Assembly: GCF_008364555.1 (NCBI RefSeq)
Contig: NZ_VTUC01000005.1
Coordinates: 107,569-171,568 of the forward strand
Length of the DNA stretch: 64,000 nucleotides
Origin: Enterobacter vonholyi
GTDB lineage: Bacteria; Pseudomonadota; Gammaproteobacteria; Enterobacterales; Enterobacteriaceae
Reading direction: 5' to 3'
Each line of letters opens with the position of its first letter. Position 1 is the stretch's first letter. Under the pieces are notes generated by a model that saw nothing but the letters and a program-made list of their open reading frames with translations, did not search any database and had not been told where the DNA came from. The translations under genes and the position numbers were made by a program. Positions 1-10,786 of the stretch are shown piece after piece.

Positions 1-1
1 G

Positions 2-757
2 TTTCTTCAGCTGCGTCGGATGAGCCTGATGGGCGACGCCCTTTCTCACGCCATTTTGCCGGGCGTCGCCGTGGGATACTTGCTCAGCGGCATGTCGCTG
101 CTGGCGATGAGTATTGGCGGTTTTATCGCGGGCATTACCGTGGCGCTGCTGGCCGGTCTGGTCAGCCGACGCACGCCGCTTAAGGAAGATGCCAGCTTCG
201 CGGGGTTTTACCTTGGCTCACTGGCGCTGGGCGTCACGCTGGTGTCGCTGCGCGGGTCGAATGTCGATCTGCTGCATCTGCTGTTTGGCTCCATCCTCGC
301 CGTGGACAACGACGCCGCGCTGTTTGTTACGGGCGTGTGTATGTTCACCCTTATCACGCTGGCGCTGTTCTATCGCGGGCTGGTCACAGAAGCGTTTGAT
401 ACCGCCTGGCTACAGGTGAACGCCCGCTGGCTGCCCGGCCTGCTGCACGGACTGTTTCTGGCGCTGCTGGTTCTTAACCTGGTGGCTGGTTTTCAGGTGC
501 TCGGCACGCTGATGGCCGTCGGGCTGATGATGCTGCCAGCCGTGGCGGCCCGCTGCTGGGTGCGCACGCTGCCTGCGTTACTCCTGATGGCGGGCATCAG
601 CGGTATTTTCTGCGCATGGCTGGGGCTGAGCCTCTCCTGGGCAATGAGTTTGCCTGCCGGGCCATCCATCGTGCTCACCGCCAGCGCGCTGTTCTTTATT
701 TCCATTTTACTGGGCACGCGAAGCAGGCTCGCTGGCAGCCTGCGCGCGCTTTTTTAA
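2..757 (+). CDS. Metal ABC transporter permease, 5'-truncated by the window
   Basis: This is the membrane subunit of a cluster A-1 (zinc/manganese/iron) ABC importer, in the ABC-3 family of ZnuB and SitC/D. The frame is open from base 2, so the true start lies outside; 251 residues are visible of a usual 270-290. The visible part opens with MSLMGDALSHAILPGVA, the conserved segment typical of this family, and has about six or seven hydrophobic helices. The binding-protein gene starts 14 bp downstream, so the two are co-transcribed; the ATPase should lie to the left. The metal cannot be read from the permease. Confidence 0.9.
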   Translation, partial: FLQLRRMSLMGDALSHAILPGVAVGYLLSGMSLLAMSIGGFIAGITVALLAGLVSRRTPLKEDASFAGFYLGSLALGVTLVSLRGSNVDLLHLLFGSILAVDNDAALFVTGVCMFTLITLALFYRGLVTEAFDTAWLQVNARWLPGLLHGLFLALLVLNLVAGFQVLGTLMAVGLMMLPAVAARCWVRTLPALLLMAGISGIFCAWLGLSLSWAMSLPAGPSIVLTASALFFISILLGTRSRLAGSLRALF

Positions 758-771
758 CGCAAGGGGAAACG

Positions 772-1650
772 ATGAAACGAACAGGATTAGTAGTGGCGCT
801 CGCGCTGGGGATGATGTCGCACGGCGTGATGGCGAAAACGCTGAATGTGGTCACCAGCTTTTCGATTCTGGGGGATATCACGCAGGAGGTGGGCGGTGAC
901 CATGTGAACGTGACGACGCTGGTGGGGCCGGACGGCGATCCGCATACCTTTGAACCGTCGCCGAAAGACAGCGCGGCGCTGAGCAAGGCCGATGTGGTGG
1001 TGGTGAACGGCCTGGGGCTGGAGGGCTGGCTCGATCGGCTGGTGAAGGCCTCCGGGTTCAAAGGACAGCTGGTCGTCGCCTCAGCCGGGGTGAAAACCCA
1101 CACGCTTGAGGAAGATGGAAAGACCGTGACCGATCCGCACGCGTGGAACAGCGCGGCGAACGGGGCGCTGTATGCACAAAATATTCTGAACGGGCTGGTG
1201 AAAGCCGATCCGCAGGACAAAGCCGCGCTGGAAGCCTCCGGTAAACCGTATATCGCGCAGCTTAACCAGCTGGATAGCTGGGCCAAAACGCGCTTTAGCC
1301 AGATCCCGCAGGCGAAGCGTAACGTGTTGACCAGCCATGACGCATTCGGCTATTTCAGCCGCGCCTACGGCGTGACGTTTATGGCGCCTCAGGGACTGTC
1401 GTCCGAGAGCGAGGCCAGCGCGTCGCAGGTTGCTGAGATTATCAATCAGATCAAAGCCGACGGCGTCAAAACCTGGTTTATGGAGAATCAGCTCGATCCG
1501 CGTCTGGTGAAGCAGATAGCGTCGGCGACGGGCGCACAGCCGGGGGGCGAACTGTATCCGGAAGCGCTGTCGGCAAAAGGCGGGGTGGCAGACACCTACG
1601 TTAAGGCATTTCGCCACAATGTGAACACTCTCGCCGACAGCATGAAATAA
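772..1650 (+). CDS. Zinc/manganese-type ABC substrate-binding protein
   Basis: This periplasmic TroA/ZnuA-type (cluster A-1) solute-binding protein has 292 residues. ATG at 772 follows an AAGGGG ribosome site, and a signal peptide ends near residue 21 (GVMA|KTLN). Likely metal ligands are His58 in DPHTFEPSP, His123 in DPHAWNS and His189 in TSHDAFGYF. A histidine at the third position is the zinc-type (ZnuA) pattern, whereas manganese proteins usually carry glutamate there. The His-rich loop of ZnuA is absent. It is last in its operon, 14 bp after the permease. The zinc preference is inferred. Confidence 0.88.
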   Translation: MKRTGLVVALALGMMSHGVMAKTLNVVTSFSILGDITQEVGGDHVNVTTLVGPDGDPHTFEPSPKDSAALSKADVVVVNGLGLEGWLDRLVKASGFKGQLVVASAGVKTHTLEEDGKTVTDPHAWNSAANGALYAQNILNGLVKADPQDKAALEASGKPYIAQLNQLDSWAKTRFSQIPQAKRNVLTSHDAFGYFSRAYGVTFMAPQGLSSESEASASQVAEIINQIKADGVKTWFMENQLDPRLVKQIASATGAQPGGELYPEALSAKGGVADTYVKAFRHNVNTLADSMK

Positions 1651-1660
1651 CCATTCCATC

Positions 1661-1686
1661 GCCGGTGCGTCCGTACCGGCTTTTTT
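1661..1686 (+). terminator. Rho-independent terminator of the metal ABC operon
   Basis: A 6-bp stem GCCGGT/ACCGGC with an 8-base loop runs straight into six T residues, 10 bp after the binding-protein stop codon. Confidence 0.85.
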
Positions 1687-1779
1687 CTGAAGCCCCCTCG
1701 TAAAACCTGAAGTGCATCCCCACATCTGACGAGAAAGTGCTATCTTGTGCAGCATGTTTTTCTGATGCCTGGAGCGAGA

Positions 1780-2277
1780 ATGACTGACCATGAATTGATG
1801 CAGCTTAGCGAGATCGTTGGCCTTGCGCTGAAGCAGCGTGGCGCGACAATCACCACCGCGGAATCCTGCACCGGCGGCTGGGTGGCGAAAGCGATTACCG
1901 ATATTGCCGGCAGTTCCGCCTGGTTTGAACGCGGATTTGTGACCTACAGTAACGAAGCTAAAGCACAGATGATTGGCGTGCGCGGATCCACGCTTGAACA
2001 GCATGGCGCGGTCAGCGAACCGGTGGTGATCGAGATGGCGATTGGTGCGCTCAAAGAGGCGCGCGCAGATTACGCAATTTCCATTAGCGGCATTGCGGGC
2101 CCGGACGGCGGCAGCGACGTGAAGCCTGTCGGCACAGTCTGGTTTGGGTTTGCTACTTCTAAAGGCGAAGGCATCACCCGCCGGGAGTGCTTCAGCGGCG
2201 ATCGCGAAAGCGTGCGTCGTCAGGCAACGGAATATGCGTTAAAAACGCTCTGGCAACAATTTCTACAAAACACTTGA
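1780..2277 (+). CDS. pncC: Nicotinamide-nucleotide amidohydrolase PncC
   Basis: PncC deamidates nicotinamide mononucleotide to nicotinate mononucleotide in the pyridine nucleotide salvage cycle. It is a stand-alone CinA C-terminal domain. The AESCTGG motif (about residues 27-33) and the SGIAGPDGG segment are diagnostic. The start at 1780 follows GGAGCGA and gives 165 residues, the E. coli length; an in-frame ATG at 1747 would add 11 poorly conserved residues. The stop codon overlaps the recA -35 element, the same arrangement as in E. coli. Confidence 0.95.
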   Translation: MTDHELMQLSEIVGLALKQRGATITTAESCTGGWVAKAITDIAGSSAWFERGFVTYSNEAKAQMIGVRGSTLEQHGAVSEPVVIEMAIGALKEARADYAISISGIAGPDGGSDVKPVGTVWFGFATSKGEGITRRECFSGDRESVRRQATEYALKTLWQQFLQNT

Positions 2278-2301
2278 TACTGTATGACCATACAGTATAA
2301 T
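2274..2301 (+). promoter_or_regulatory. recA sigma-70 promoter
   Basis: The -35 is TTGATA (2274-2279) and the -10 is TATAAT (2296-2301), 16 bp apart. The promoter is essentially the E. coli recA promoter. The -35 lies inside the end of pncC. Confidence 0.92.
2280..2295 (+). promoter_or_regulatory. LexA operator (SOS box) of recA
   Basis: CTG-N10-CAG with the sequence CTGTATGACCATACAG, a near-perfect palindrome filling the spacer between -35 and -10. LexA bound here would exclude RNA polymerase, so recA is SOS-induced. Confidence 0.95.
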
Positions 2302-2330
2302 TGCACCAACAGAACAGAAATCCACGGTGA

Positions 2331-3425
<1,095 letters not shown>

Positions 3426-3443
3426 TTCTCTCGTTTAACAATG

Positions 3444-3468
3444 AAGGGCTGCTGATGCGGCCCTTTTT
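3444..3468 (+). terminator. recA terminator, partial readthrough to recX
   Basis: The stem AAGGGC-T-GC / GC-G-GCCCTT (one T-G wobble) has a 4-base loop and ends in a T run. It lies between recA and recX. In E. coli recX is expressed by readthrough of the equivalent hairpin. Confidence 0.88.
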
Positions 3469-3494
3469 GCATTTCTGAATCAGCAGGTTTTTTT

Positions 3495-3995
3495 ATGAGT
3501 GAACCGACAACACGTCGACCCGCGTATGCACGCTTACTTGATCGCGCGGTGCGCATCCTGGCCGTCCGTGACCACAGTGAACAGGAGCTGCGGCGAAAAC
3601 TGTCGGCGCCGGTGATGAGTAAAAACGGCCCGGAAGAGATTGATGCCGCCGCGGAAGATTATGACCGCGTCATCGCCTGGTGCTATGAGCATCGCTATCT
3701 TGATGACGAGCGTTTTGCCTCGCGGTTTCTCGCCAGCCGTGGCCGTAAAGGATACGGGCCCGCGCGCATCCGGCAGGAGCTAAACCAGAAAGGGGTAGCC
3801 AGGGAGTCCATCGAAAAAGCGATGCGCGAATGCGATATTGACTGGTGCGAACTGGCAAGAGAACAGGCGATTCGCAAGTACGGCGAGCCGCTGCCGCGTG
3901 AATTTTCAGAAAAAGTCAAAATCCAGCGCTTTTTGCTCTACCGCGGCTTTCTGATGGAAGATATTCAGGATATCTGGCGTAATTTTGCCGATTGA
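3495..3995 (+). CDS. recX: RecA regulatory protein RecX
   Basis: RecX binds RecA filaments and caps their growth, limiting recombinase activity. It has 166 residues, the E. coli length, and consists of the tandem three-helix RecX repeats. The central [14 protein letters not shown] segment is a family hallmark. It lies 69 bp after recA behind an intergenic terminator, so its level should be a fraction of that of RecA. Confidence 0.96.
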   Translation: MSEPTTRRPAYARLLDRAVRILAVRDHSEQELRRKLSAPVMSKNGPEEIDAAAEDYDRVIAWCYEHRYLDDERFASRFLASRGRKGYGPARIRQELNQKGVARESIEKAMRECDIDWCELAREQAIRKYGEPLPREFSEKVKIQRFLLYRGFLMEDIQDIWRNFAD

Positions 3996-4126
3996 ACGCA
4001 TGCGGGATTTTACTTCCCACTAAAGAAAACTTATCTTATTCCCACTTTTTCCAGTAGCTGGTCTGTCCAACGGTTTACCGATACAGGCTGGCTACGACAT
4101 TTCGTTAGCTTGATTTCAGGATAATT

Positions 4127-6754
4127 ATGAGCAAGAGCACCGCTGAGATCCGTCAGGCGTTTCTCGATTTTTTCCATAGTAAGGGACACCAGGTTGTTGC
4201 CAGCAGCTCCCTGGTACCGAACAACGATCCGACTCTGCTGTTTACCAACGCCGGGATGAACCAGTTCAAGGATGTGTTCCTTGGTCTCGACAAGCGTAAT
4301 TATTCCCGCGCCACAACCTCACAGCGTTGCGTGCGTGCGGGCGGTAAACACAACGACCTGGAAAACGTCGGTTACACCGCGCGTCACCACACCTTCTTCG
4401 AAATGCTGGGTAACTTCAGCTTCGGCGACTACTTCAAACACGATGCCATTCAATATGCGTGGGAACTGCTGACCGGTGAAAACTGGTTCAACCTGCCGAA
4501 AGAGCGTCTGTGGGTTACCGTCTATGAAACCGATGACGAAGCCTACGAAATCTGGGAAAAAGAAGTCGGGATCCCGCGCGAGCGTATTATTCGCATCGGC
4601 GATAACAAAGGCGCGCCTTACGCGTCCGACAACTTCTGGCAGATGGGTGACACCGGTCCTTGCGGTCCGTGCACCGAGATCTTCTACGATCACGGCGACC
4701 ACATCTGGGGCGGCCCTCCGGGAAGCCCGGAAGAAGACGGCGATCGCTACATTGAGATCTGGAACATCGTCTTCATGCAGTTCAACCGTCAGGCCGACGG
4801 TACGATGGAGCCGCTGCCGAAGCCTTCCGTTGATACCGGTATGGGGCTGGAGCGTATTGCCGCGGTTCTGCAGCACGTTAACTCCAACTATGAGATTGAC
4901 CTGTTCAGCACCCTGATCAAAGCCGTTGCCGAAGTCACCGGCGCGACCGATCTGAACAACAAATCGCTGCGCGTTATCGCGGACCACATTCGTTCCTGCG
5001 CGTTCCTGATTGCAGACGGCGTTATCCCGTCGAATGAAAACCGTGGCTACGTGCTGCGTCGTATCATTCGTCGTGCTATTCGTCACGGCAACATGCTGGG
5101 CGCGAAGGACACCTTCTTCTACAAACTCGTTGGGCCACTGATCGGCGTGATGGGTTCAGCCGGTGACGAGCTGAAACGCCAGCAGGCGCAGGTTGAGCAG
5201 GTTCTGAAAACCGAAGAAGAGCAGTTTGCCCGTACTCTGGAGCGCGGTTTGGCGCTGCTGGACGAAGAGCTGGCGAAACTCAAGGGCGACACGCTGGATG
5301 GCGAAACAGCTTTCCGCCTGTACGATACCTATGGCTTCCCGGTTGACCTGACGGCGGACGTTTGCCGCGAGCGCAACATCAAAGTTGACGAAGCGGGCTT
5401 CGAAGCCGCGATGGAAGAGCAGCGCCGTCGTGCGCGTGAGTCCAGCGGTTTCGGTGCAGACTACAACGCGATGATCCGCGTTGATAGCGCGTCTGAATTC
5501 AAAGGTTATGAGGCGCTGGAACTGACCGGCAAAGTGACCGCCCTGTTTGTTGACGGCAAAGCCGTGGACAGCATCAGCGCGGGCCAGGAAGCCGTAGTCA
5601 TTCTGGACAAAACGCCGTTCTACGCCGAATCCGGCGGCCAGGTTGGCGATAAGGGCGAACTGAAGGGCAATGGCTTTAGCTTCAGCGTCAGCGACACCCA
5701 AAAATACGGTCAGGCGATTGGTCACCAGGGCAAACTGGTTTCCGGTTCTCTGAAAGTGGGCGAGGGCGTCCAGGCTAACGTTGATGAAGCTCGCCGCGCG
5801 CGCATTCGTCTGAACCACTCGGCAACCCACCTGATGCACGCTGCCCTGCGCGATGTACTCGGTACCCACGTTGCACAGAAAGGTTCTCTGGTTAACGACA
5901 AAGTGCTGCGCTTCGACTTCTCGCATTTTGAAGCGATGAAGCCATCTGAAATCCGTGCGGTGGAAGATCTGGTGAACGCGCAGATCCGTCGTAACCTGCC
6001 AATCGAGACTCATATCATGGATCTCGAGGACGCGAAGAAAAAAGGTGCGATGGCGCTGTTTGGCGAGAAATACGACGAACGTGTTCGCGTGCTGAGCATG
6101 GGCGACTTCTCTACCGAGCTGTGCGGCGGTACACACGCCTCGCGCACCGGTGACATCGGCCTGTTCCGTATTGTTTCCGAGTCGGGTACGGCGGCAGGCG
6201 TGCGTCGTATTGAAGCGGTGACCGGTGAAGGTGCGATTGCCAGCCTGCATGCGCAGAGCGATCAACTGCACGATATCGCGCAGCTGCTGAAAGGCGATAG
6301 CCAGAACCTGGGCGAGAAAGTGCGCGTTGCGCTGGATCGCACGCGTCAGCTGGAAAAAGAGCTGCAGCAGCTGAAAGAGCAGGCTGCGGCGCAGGAGAGT
6401 GCAAACCTCTCCAGCAAGGCTGTAGACATTAAGGGCGTCAAACTGCTGGTCAGCGATCTGGCGGGCGTTGAGCCTAAGATGCTGCGTACTATGGTCGACG
6501 ATCTCAAGAACCAGCTTGGTTCTACCGTTATCGTGCTGGCGACAGTGGCAGAAGGTAAGGTTTCTCTGATTGCGGGCGTATCTAAGGATGTGACCGACCG
6601 CGTAAAAGCAGGGGAACTGATTGGTATGGTCGCTCAGCAGGTGGGCGGCAAGGGTGGCGGTCGTCCGGACATGGCGCAAGCCGGTGGTACGGATGCGGCG
6701 GCACTCCCTGCAGCATTGGCCAGCGTTGAAAGCTGGGTAAGCGCGAAACTGTAA
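4127..6754 (+). CDS. alaS: Alanyl-tRNA synthetase
   Basis: This class II synthetase charges tRNA-Ala and hydrolyses mischarged Ser- and Gly-tRNA-Ala. It has 875 residues (E. coli 876). The N-terminal catalytic domain carries [16 protein letters not shown]. The editing domain supplies the zinc-type ligands in HSATHLMH and in [10 protein letters not shown] near residue 666. A Gln/Glu-rich helical stretch (about residues 730-765) precedes the glycine-rich C-Ala domain with [12 protein letters not shown] monocistronic unit is likely, with a terminator-like hairpin immediately after it. Confidence 0.99.
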   Translation: MSKSTAEIRQAFLDFFHSKGHQVVASSSLVPNNDPTLLFTNAGMNQFKDVFLGLDKRNYSRATTSQRCVRAGGKHNDLENVGYTARHHTFFEMLGNFSFGDYFKHDAIQYAWELLTGENWFNLPKERLWVTVYETDDEAYEIWEKEVGIPRERIIRIGDNKGAPYASDNFWQMGDTGPCGPCTEIFYDHGDHIWGGPPGSPEEDGDRYIEIWNIVFMQFNRQADGTMEPLPKPSVDTGMGLERIAAVLQHVNSNYEIDLFSTLIKAVAEVTGATDLNNKSLRVIADHIRSCAFLIADGVIPSNENRGYVLRRIIRRAIRHGNMLGAKDTFFYKLVGPLIGVMGSAGDELKRQQAQVEQVLKTEEEQFARTLERGLALLDEELAKLKGDTLDGETAFRLYDTYGFPVDLTADVCRERNIKVDEAGFEAAMEEQRRRARESSGFGADYNAMIRVDSASEFKGYEALELTGKVTALFVDGKAVDSISAGQEAVVILDKTPFYAESGGQVGDKGELKGNGFSFSVSDTQKYGQAIGHQGKLVSGSLKVGEGVQANVDEARRARIRLNHSATHLMHAALRDVLGTHVAQKGSLVNDKVLRFDFSHFEAMKPSEIRAVEDLVNAQIRRNLPIETHIMDLEDAKKKGAMALFGEKYDERVRVLSMGDFSTELCGGTHASRTGDIGLFRIVSESGTAAGVRRIEAVTGEGAIASLHAQSDQLHDIAQLLKGDSQNLGEKVRVALDRTRQLEKELQQLKEQAAAQESANLSSKAVDIKGVKLLVSDLAGVEPKMLRTMVDDLKNQLGSTVIVLATVAEGKVSLIAGVSKDVTDRVKAGELIGMVAQQVGGKGGGRPDMAQAGGTDAAALPAALASVESWVSAKL

Positions 6755-6772
6755 TAACTACAAAGCACAAGC

Positions 6773-6802
6773 AGACGCCATAGCGGTAACGTTATGGCGT
6801 CT
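6773..6802 (+). terminator. Terminator-like hairpin after alaS
   Basis: A perfect 10-bp stem AGACGCCATA / TATGGCGTCT surrounds a 10-base loop, 18 bp after the stop. It is followed by only a short mixed T tract (TGTTC), so termination strength is uncertain. Confidence 0.7.
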
Positions 6803-6995
6803 TGTTCACTGTGCTATCGATAACGATAAAGTCAGGTTGAGTTTGTGTATATCGGCTAAACTTACGTTTAACAGAATGTGATGCCGTGACTGCTTACACT
6901 TTACGTGTTTGTCATCGCTTACTTTTTGGCGTTATATGATGGATAATGCCGGGATACAAGAGACCCGACTCTTTTAATCTTTCAAGGAGCAAAGA

Positions 6996-7181
6996 ATGCT
7001 GATTCTGACTCGTCGAGTTGGTGAGACCCTCATGATTGGGGATGAGGTCACCGTGACAGTTTTAGGGGTAAAGGGTAACCAGGTACGTATTGGTGTTAAC
7101 GCTCCTAAAGAAGTATCTGTCCACCGTGAAGAGATCTACCAGCGTATCCAGGCTGAAAAATCCCAGCAGTCCAGTTACTGA
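6996..7181 (+). CDS. csrA: Carbon storage regulator CsrA
   Basis: CsrA is a dimeric RNA-binding protein that binds GGA-containing hairpins over ribosome sites. It represses glycogen synthesis and biofilm and activates motility. It has 61 residues beginning [16 protein letters not shown], apparently the same as E. coli. ATG at 6996 follows AAGGAG. CsrA usually represses biofilm formation, which makes the giant adhesin at 48-58 kb a possible target, but no link is visible here. Confidence 0.99.
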
Positions 7182-7188
7182 TATTGTC

Positions 7189-7212
7189 GCGTCTCGCTGT
7201 CGGGCGAGACGC
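7189..7212 (+). terminator. Hairpin after csrA
   Basis: The stem GCGTCTCG / CGAGACGC surrounds an 8-base loop, 8 bp after the csrA stop. The T run begins only about 15 bp later, so this is a probable but imperfect terminator. The rest of 7213-7430 shows no coding sequence. Confidence 0.6.
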
Positions 7213-7430
7213 AACCCTCCTGTCATTTTTCCTGCTCAAAGTTACCGTTTAATTTCAATCGCTCTCTTTTTAACCGCTCCATAACCCTTAACTCGTCCTA
7301 TCTCCGCCTTTTCTGCATAGGTTTTCTGTGAAGAAGCCTGCAAAATCCGCTTATAAAACACCCTCTTTGCGGCTTTTACATGCGAATTGCGTGTGATTTG
7401 TGCAAACGATAAAAGCTTTTGGAAAATTGT

Positions 7431-7458
7431 TTGACTTATAAGTCCCAGAAAGTAATAT
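7431..7458 (+). promoter_or_regulatory. Promoter of the serV-arg tRNA operon
   Basis: TTGACT at 7431-7436 and TAATAT at 7453-7458 are separated by 16 bp. A GC-rich stretch (GCGCCACGC) follows just downstream of the -10, as expected for stringently controlled stable-RNA promoters. The first tRNA begins 65 bp downstream. Confidence 0.8.
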
Positions 7459-7523
7459 ATGCGCCACGCAGCGACGAGAAGCTCTTAACGAGTTGCTCGA
7501 AGCACTCGAAAGAGGCGTTGTGT

Positions 7524-7616
7524 GGTGAGGTGGCCGAGAGGCTGAAGGCGCTCCCCTGCTAAGGGAGTATGCGGTCAAAAGCTGCATCCGGGGTTCGAAT
7601 CCCCGCCTCACCGCCA
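7524..7616 (+). tRNA. serV: tRNA-Ser (anticodon GCU)
   Basis: A 93-nt serine tRNA with a long class II variable arm, anticodon GCT in the loop CTGCTAA, T-loop GGTTCGAATCC and encoded CCA end. It is first of a five-tRNA array in the E. coli position. Confidence 0.97.
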
Positions 7617-7620
7617 TTTT

Positions 7621-7697
7621 GCATCCGTAGCTCAGCTGGATAGAGTACTCGGCTACGAACCGAGCGGTCGGAGGTTCGAATCCTCCCGGATGCACCA
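7621..7697 (+). tRNA. argV: tRNA-Arg (anticodon ACG), copy 1
   Basis: A 77-nt tRNA with anticodon ACG (A34 would be edited to inosine by TadA), T-loop GGTTCGAATCC and encoded CCA. It starts 4 nt after the end of tRNA-Ser, so it comes from the same precursor. The assignment of the E. coli argVYZQ names among the four identical copies follows order only. Confidence 0.97.
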
Positions 7698-7761
7698 TCT
7701 ATTACTTCATATTGCTTTAGAAGTGATATGAATATCGAGCAGTACAGTAGTAAATCCCGAT

Positions 7762-7838
7762 GCATCCGTAGCTCAGCTGGATAGAGTACTCGGCTACGAA
7801 CCGAGCGGTCGGAGGTTCGAATCCTCCCGGATGCACCA
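7762..7838 (+). tRNA. argY: tRNA-Arg (anticodon ACG), copy 2
   Basis: Identical in all 77 positions to copy 1, after a 64-bp spacer. Confidence 0.97.
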
Positions 7839-7858
7839 TATGGAAGCAATACCCTGAT

Positions 7859-7935
7859 GCATCCGTAGCTCAGCTGGATAGAGTACTCGGCTACGAACCG
7901 AGCGGTCGGAGGTTCGAATCCTCCCGGATGCACCA
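7859..7935 (+). tRNA. argZ: tRNA-Arg (anticodon ACG), copy 3
   Basis: Identical to copies 1 and 2; the spacer is only 20 bp. Confidence 0.97.
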
Positions 7936-7963
7936 TTTACTATTTCTGGAAGCATTACCCGAT

Positions 7964-8040
7964 GCATCCGTAGCTCAGCTGGATAGAGTACTCGGCTACG
8001 AACCGAGCGGTCGGAGGTTCGAATCCTCCCGGATGCACCA
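7964..8040 (+). tRNA. argQ: tRNA-Arg (anticodon ACG), copy 4
   Basis: Identical to the other three copies, 28 bp after copy 3. I saw no clear hairpin terminator between its end and yqaB. Confidence 0.97.
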
Positions 8041-8157
8041 TATTCTCCTTCTTTGTTTATTCCTTCGACGTTCCGTCAGCAATCACACTCTCAGTCAGCG
8101 ACAAAAACCACCATTTACGATAAAGTAATGCTTTGTTAATCGTTTAGCGAGAGCACG

Positions 8158-8724
8158 ATGTACGCACAGTATGACGGTTTGATCTTCGATATGGATGGCA
8201 CTCTCCTGGATACCGAACCCACGCATCGTCAAGCCTGGACAGACGTCCTGGGCCGCTACGGTATGCGTTTCGATCTTCAGGCGATGATTGCCCTCAACGG
8301 ATCTCCCACCTGGCGTATTGCACAGGCCGTGATTGAACTGAATCAGGCCGATCTCGACCCGCACCTGCTCGCGCGCGAAAAAACCGATGCAGTAAAAGCC
8401 ATGCTTTTAGATACCGTACGCCCTCTGCCGCTGATTGATGTGGTAAAAGAGTGGCACGGGCGTCGCCCGATGTCGGTAGGAACAGGCAGCGAAAGTGCGA
8501 TTGCAGAAGCTTTGCTCAATCATCTTGGCCTGCGCCACTATTTTTCTGCCGTGGTCGCCGCCGATCATGTTAAACATCACAAGCCCGCACCGGACACCTT
8601 CCTGCTTTGCGCAGAATTAATGGGCGTCCCGGCGGCAAAATGCGTCGTGTTTGAAGATGCCGATTTCGGCATCCAGGCCGCGCGTGATGCCGGAATGGAT
8701 GCGGTGGATGTACGCTTACTGTGA
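8158..8724 (+). CDS. yqaB: HAD-family fructose-1-phosphatase YqaB
   Basis: A beta-phosphoglucomutase-like HAD hydrolase of 188 residues; the E. coli enzyme dephosphorylates fructose 1-phosphate and related sugar phosphates. The four HAD motifs are visible: DMDGTLLDTEP (nucleophile Asp), VGTGSESA, the lysine in HHKPAPDTF, and FEDADFGIQAA. ATG at 8158 follows GCGAGAG. Its TGA overlaps the GTG of yqaA by 4 bp, so the two genes are translationally coupled. Confidence 0.95.
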   Translation: MYAQYDGLIFDMDGTLLDTEPTHRQAWTDVLGRYGMRFDLQAMIALNGSPTWRIAQAVIELNQADLDPHLLAREKTDAVKAMLLDTVRPLPLIDVVKEWHGRRPMSVGTGSESAIAEALLNHLGLRHYFSAVVAADHVKHHKPAPDTFLLCAELMGVPAAKCVVFEDADFGIQAARDAGMDAVDVRLL

Positions 8725-9149
8725 GTGACGTGCTGTCACTTGCCTCATTATTCGCCAGCAGTTTTTTAAGCGCCACGCTGTTACCGGGAAATTCGGAAGT
8801 GGTGCTGGTGGCGATGCTGTTGTCCGGCGTGAGTCAGCCCTGGCTGCTTGTATTAATAGCAACAATGGGTAATAGCCTTGGAGGGCTGACTAACGTTATT
8901 CTTGGGCGTTTCTTTCCGCTGCGTGAAAAATCGCGCTGGCAGGAAAAGGCAGTCGGCTGGCTAAAACGCTATGGCGCTGCCACGCTGTTATTAAGCTGGA
9001 TGCCTGTAATAGGCGATTTACTGTGTCTGCTGGCGGGATGGATGCGCATCTCCTGGGGACCGGTGCTCTTTTTTTTGTGCCTTGGCAAGGCGTTGCGCTA
9101 TGTTCTCGTGGCGTGGGCAACACTACAGGGTATGACGTGGTGGCACTAA
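8721..9149 (+). CDS. yqaA: Inner-membrane protein YqaA
   Basis: A small membrane protein of the VTT/DedA-like family, 142 residues, with about four hydrophobic helices. It starts with GTG at 8721 inside the yqaB stop (GTGA overlap). The function is unknown; members of the wider family are thought to act in lipid flipping or membrane homeostasis. The pairing with a sugar phosphatase is conserved in enterics. Confidence 0.92.
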   Translation: MSDVLSLASLFASSFLSATLLPGNSEVVLVAMLLSGVSQPWLLVLIATMGNSLGGLTNVILGRFFPLREKSRWQEKAVGWLKRYGAATLLLSWMPVIGDLLCLLAGWMRISWGPVLFFLCLGKALRYVLVAWATLQGMTWWH

Positions 9150-9232
9150 TTGGTGGAATGAATACGCGACCTTCAATCGTCAACCATTACAATTATGCTG
9201 AGTAACATTACTTTGACAGGCGGGAGGTCAAT

Positions 9233-10777
9233 TTGATCCCGGACGTATCTCAGGCGCTGGCCTGGCTGGAAAACCACCCTCAGGCATTGAAGGGTATTCA
9301 GCGTGGTCTTGAGCGTGAAACGCTGCGCGTTAACGCAGACGGCAGTTTAGCGACGACGGGTCACCCGAAGGCGTTAGGCTCGGCGCTGACACATAAATGG
9401 ATCACAACCGATTTCGCTGAAGCGCTGCTGGAGTTCATCACCCCAGTAGAGGGTGATATTGATCATATGCTGACGATCATGCGCGATATCCATCGTTATA
9501 CCGCGCGCAACCTGGGCGACGAACGTATGTGGCCCCTCAGCATGCCGTGCTATATCGAGCAGGGCCAGGAGATTGAGCTGGCGCAGTACGGCACGTCAAA
9601 TATCGGCCGGCTGAAAACGCTCTATCGTGAAGGGCTGAAAAACCGCTACGGCGCGTTGATGCAGACGATCTCGGGTGTGCATTACAACTTCTCGCTGCCA
9701 ATGGCATTCTGGCAGGCGAAATGCGGTGAAACGGATAAAGACGCGATCTCGGAGGGCTATTTCCGCCTCATCCGCAACTATTACCGTTTCGGCTGGGTGA
9801 TCCCGTATCTGTTTGGTGCCTCCCCGGCGATCTGTTCTTCGTTCCTGCAGGGGAAACCGACCACGCTGCCGTTCGAGAAGACCGAGTGCGGAATGTACTA
9901 TCTTCCGTACGCCACCTCTCTGCGGCTGAGCGATCTCGGTTATACCAATAAATCGCAAAGCAATCTCGGTATTACGTTTAACGAATTGCACGAATATGTG
10001 GCAGGATTGAAGCGGGCGATCAAAACCCCGTCGGAAGAGTACGAGAAAATCGGCCTCGAAAAAGACGGTAAGCGCCTGCAAATTAACAGCAATGTGCTGC
10101 AGATTGAAAACGAGCTGTATGCGCCTATTCGTCCTAAGCGCGTGACGCGCAGCGGCGAAACCCCGTCGGATGCGCTGCAGCGCGGTGGGATCGAATACAT
10201 TGAAGTGCGCTCGCTGGATATCAACCCGTTCTCACCGATTGGCGTTGATGAGCAGCAGGTGCGCTTCCTGGATCTGTTTATGGTCTGGTGCGTGCTGGCG
10301 GATGCGCCGGAAATGAGTTCAGACGAACTGCTCTGTACCCGAACAAACTGGAACCGCGTTATTCTGGAAGGACGTAAACCGGGTCTGACGCTGGGTATCG
10401 GCTGCGAAACGGCACAGTTCCCGCTGACGAAAGTCGGTAAAGATCTGTTCCGCGATCTGAAGCGAGTTGCCCGGACGATGGACAGCATCGACGGTGGCGA
10501 CGCATATCAACAGATTTGCGACCAGCTGGTAGCGTGCTTTGATAACCCGGAACTGACATTTTCAGCGCGTATTCTGCGTTCTATGATTGATCAGGGCATT
10601 GGTGGTACGGGTCGCTCACTTTCGGCGGAGTACCGTGAAATGCTGATACAGGAGCCGTTAGAAATCCTGAGCGAATCAGATTTTGTCGCGGAACGCGAAG
10701 CGTCCGTGGTGCGTCAGAAAGAGGTTGAAGCGGCGGATACCGAGTCGTTTGAGGCGTTTCTGGCGAAGCAGGCTTAA
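9233..10777 (+). CDS. gshA: Glutamate-cysteine ligase GshA
   Basis: GshA catalyses the first and rate-limiting step of glutathione synthesis, ATP-dependent gamma-glutamylcysteine formation. It has 514 residues (E. coli 518). The start codon is TTG at 9233 behind a strong GGGAGG site, a weak start that E. coli gshA also uses. The N-terminus [18 protein letters not shown] matches the family closely. The small RNA MicA lies on the opposite strand just after its end. Confidence 0.97.
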   Translation: MIPDVSQALAWLENHPQALKGIQRGLERETLRVNADGSLATTGHPKALGSALTHKWITTDFAEALLEFITPVEGDIDHMLTIMRDIHRYTARNLGDERMWPLSMPCYIEQGQEIELAQYGTSNIGRLKTLYREGLKNRYGALMQTISGVHYNFSLPMAFWQAKCGETDKDAISEGYFRLIRNYYRFGWVIPYLFGASPAICSSFLQGKPTTLPFEKTECGMYYLPYATSLRLSDLGYTNKSQSNLGITFNELHEYVAGLKRAIKTPSEEYEKIGLEKDGKRLQINSNVLQIENELYAPIRPKRVTRSGETPSDALQRGGIEYIEVRSLDINPFSPIGVDEQQVRFLDLFMVWCVLADAPEMSSDELLCTRTNWNRVILEGRKPGLTLGIGCETAQFPLTKVGKDLFRDLKRVARTMDSIDGGDAYQQICDQLVACFDNPELTFSARILRSMIDQGIGGTGRSLSAEYREMLIQEPLEILSESDFVAEREASVVRQKEVEAADTESFEAFLAKQA

Positions 10778-10786
10778 GCAGAAAAG

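Noticed and set aside
4319..5086. 255-codon minus-strand frame within alaS
   Set aside because: Antisense shadow rich in Val/Asp/Arg; no start signal and no known family.
5156..6679. 507-codon minus-strand frame opposite alaS
   Set aside because: Shadow of a highly biased coding sequence. It lacks a ribosome site and any recognisable domain, and alaS itself is certain.
7351..7936. Minus-strand ORFs with repeated [12 protein letters not shown] segments
   Set aside because: These translate the reverse complement of the tRNA genes, a well-known false annotation in enteric genomes.
7762..8040. Regularly spaced identical 77-bp units as a CRISPR-like array
   Set aside because: The units are tRNA-Arg genes with full cloverleaf features; spacers are unequal and no cas genes are present.
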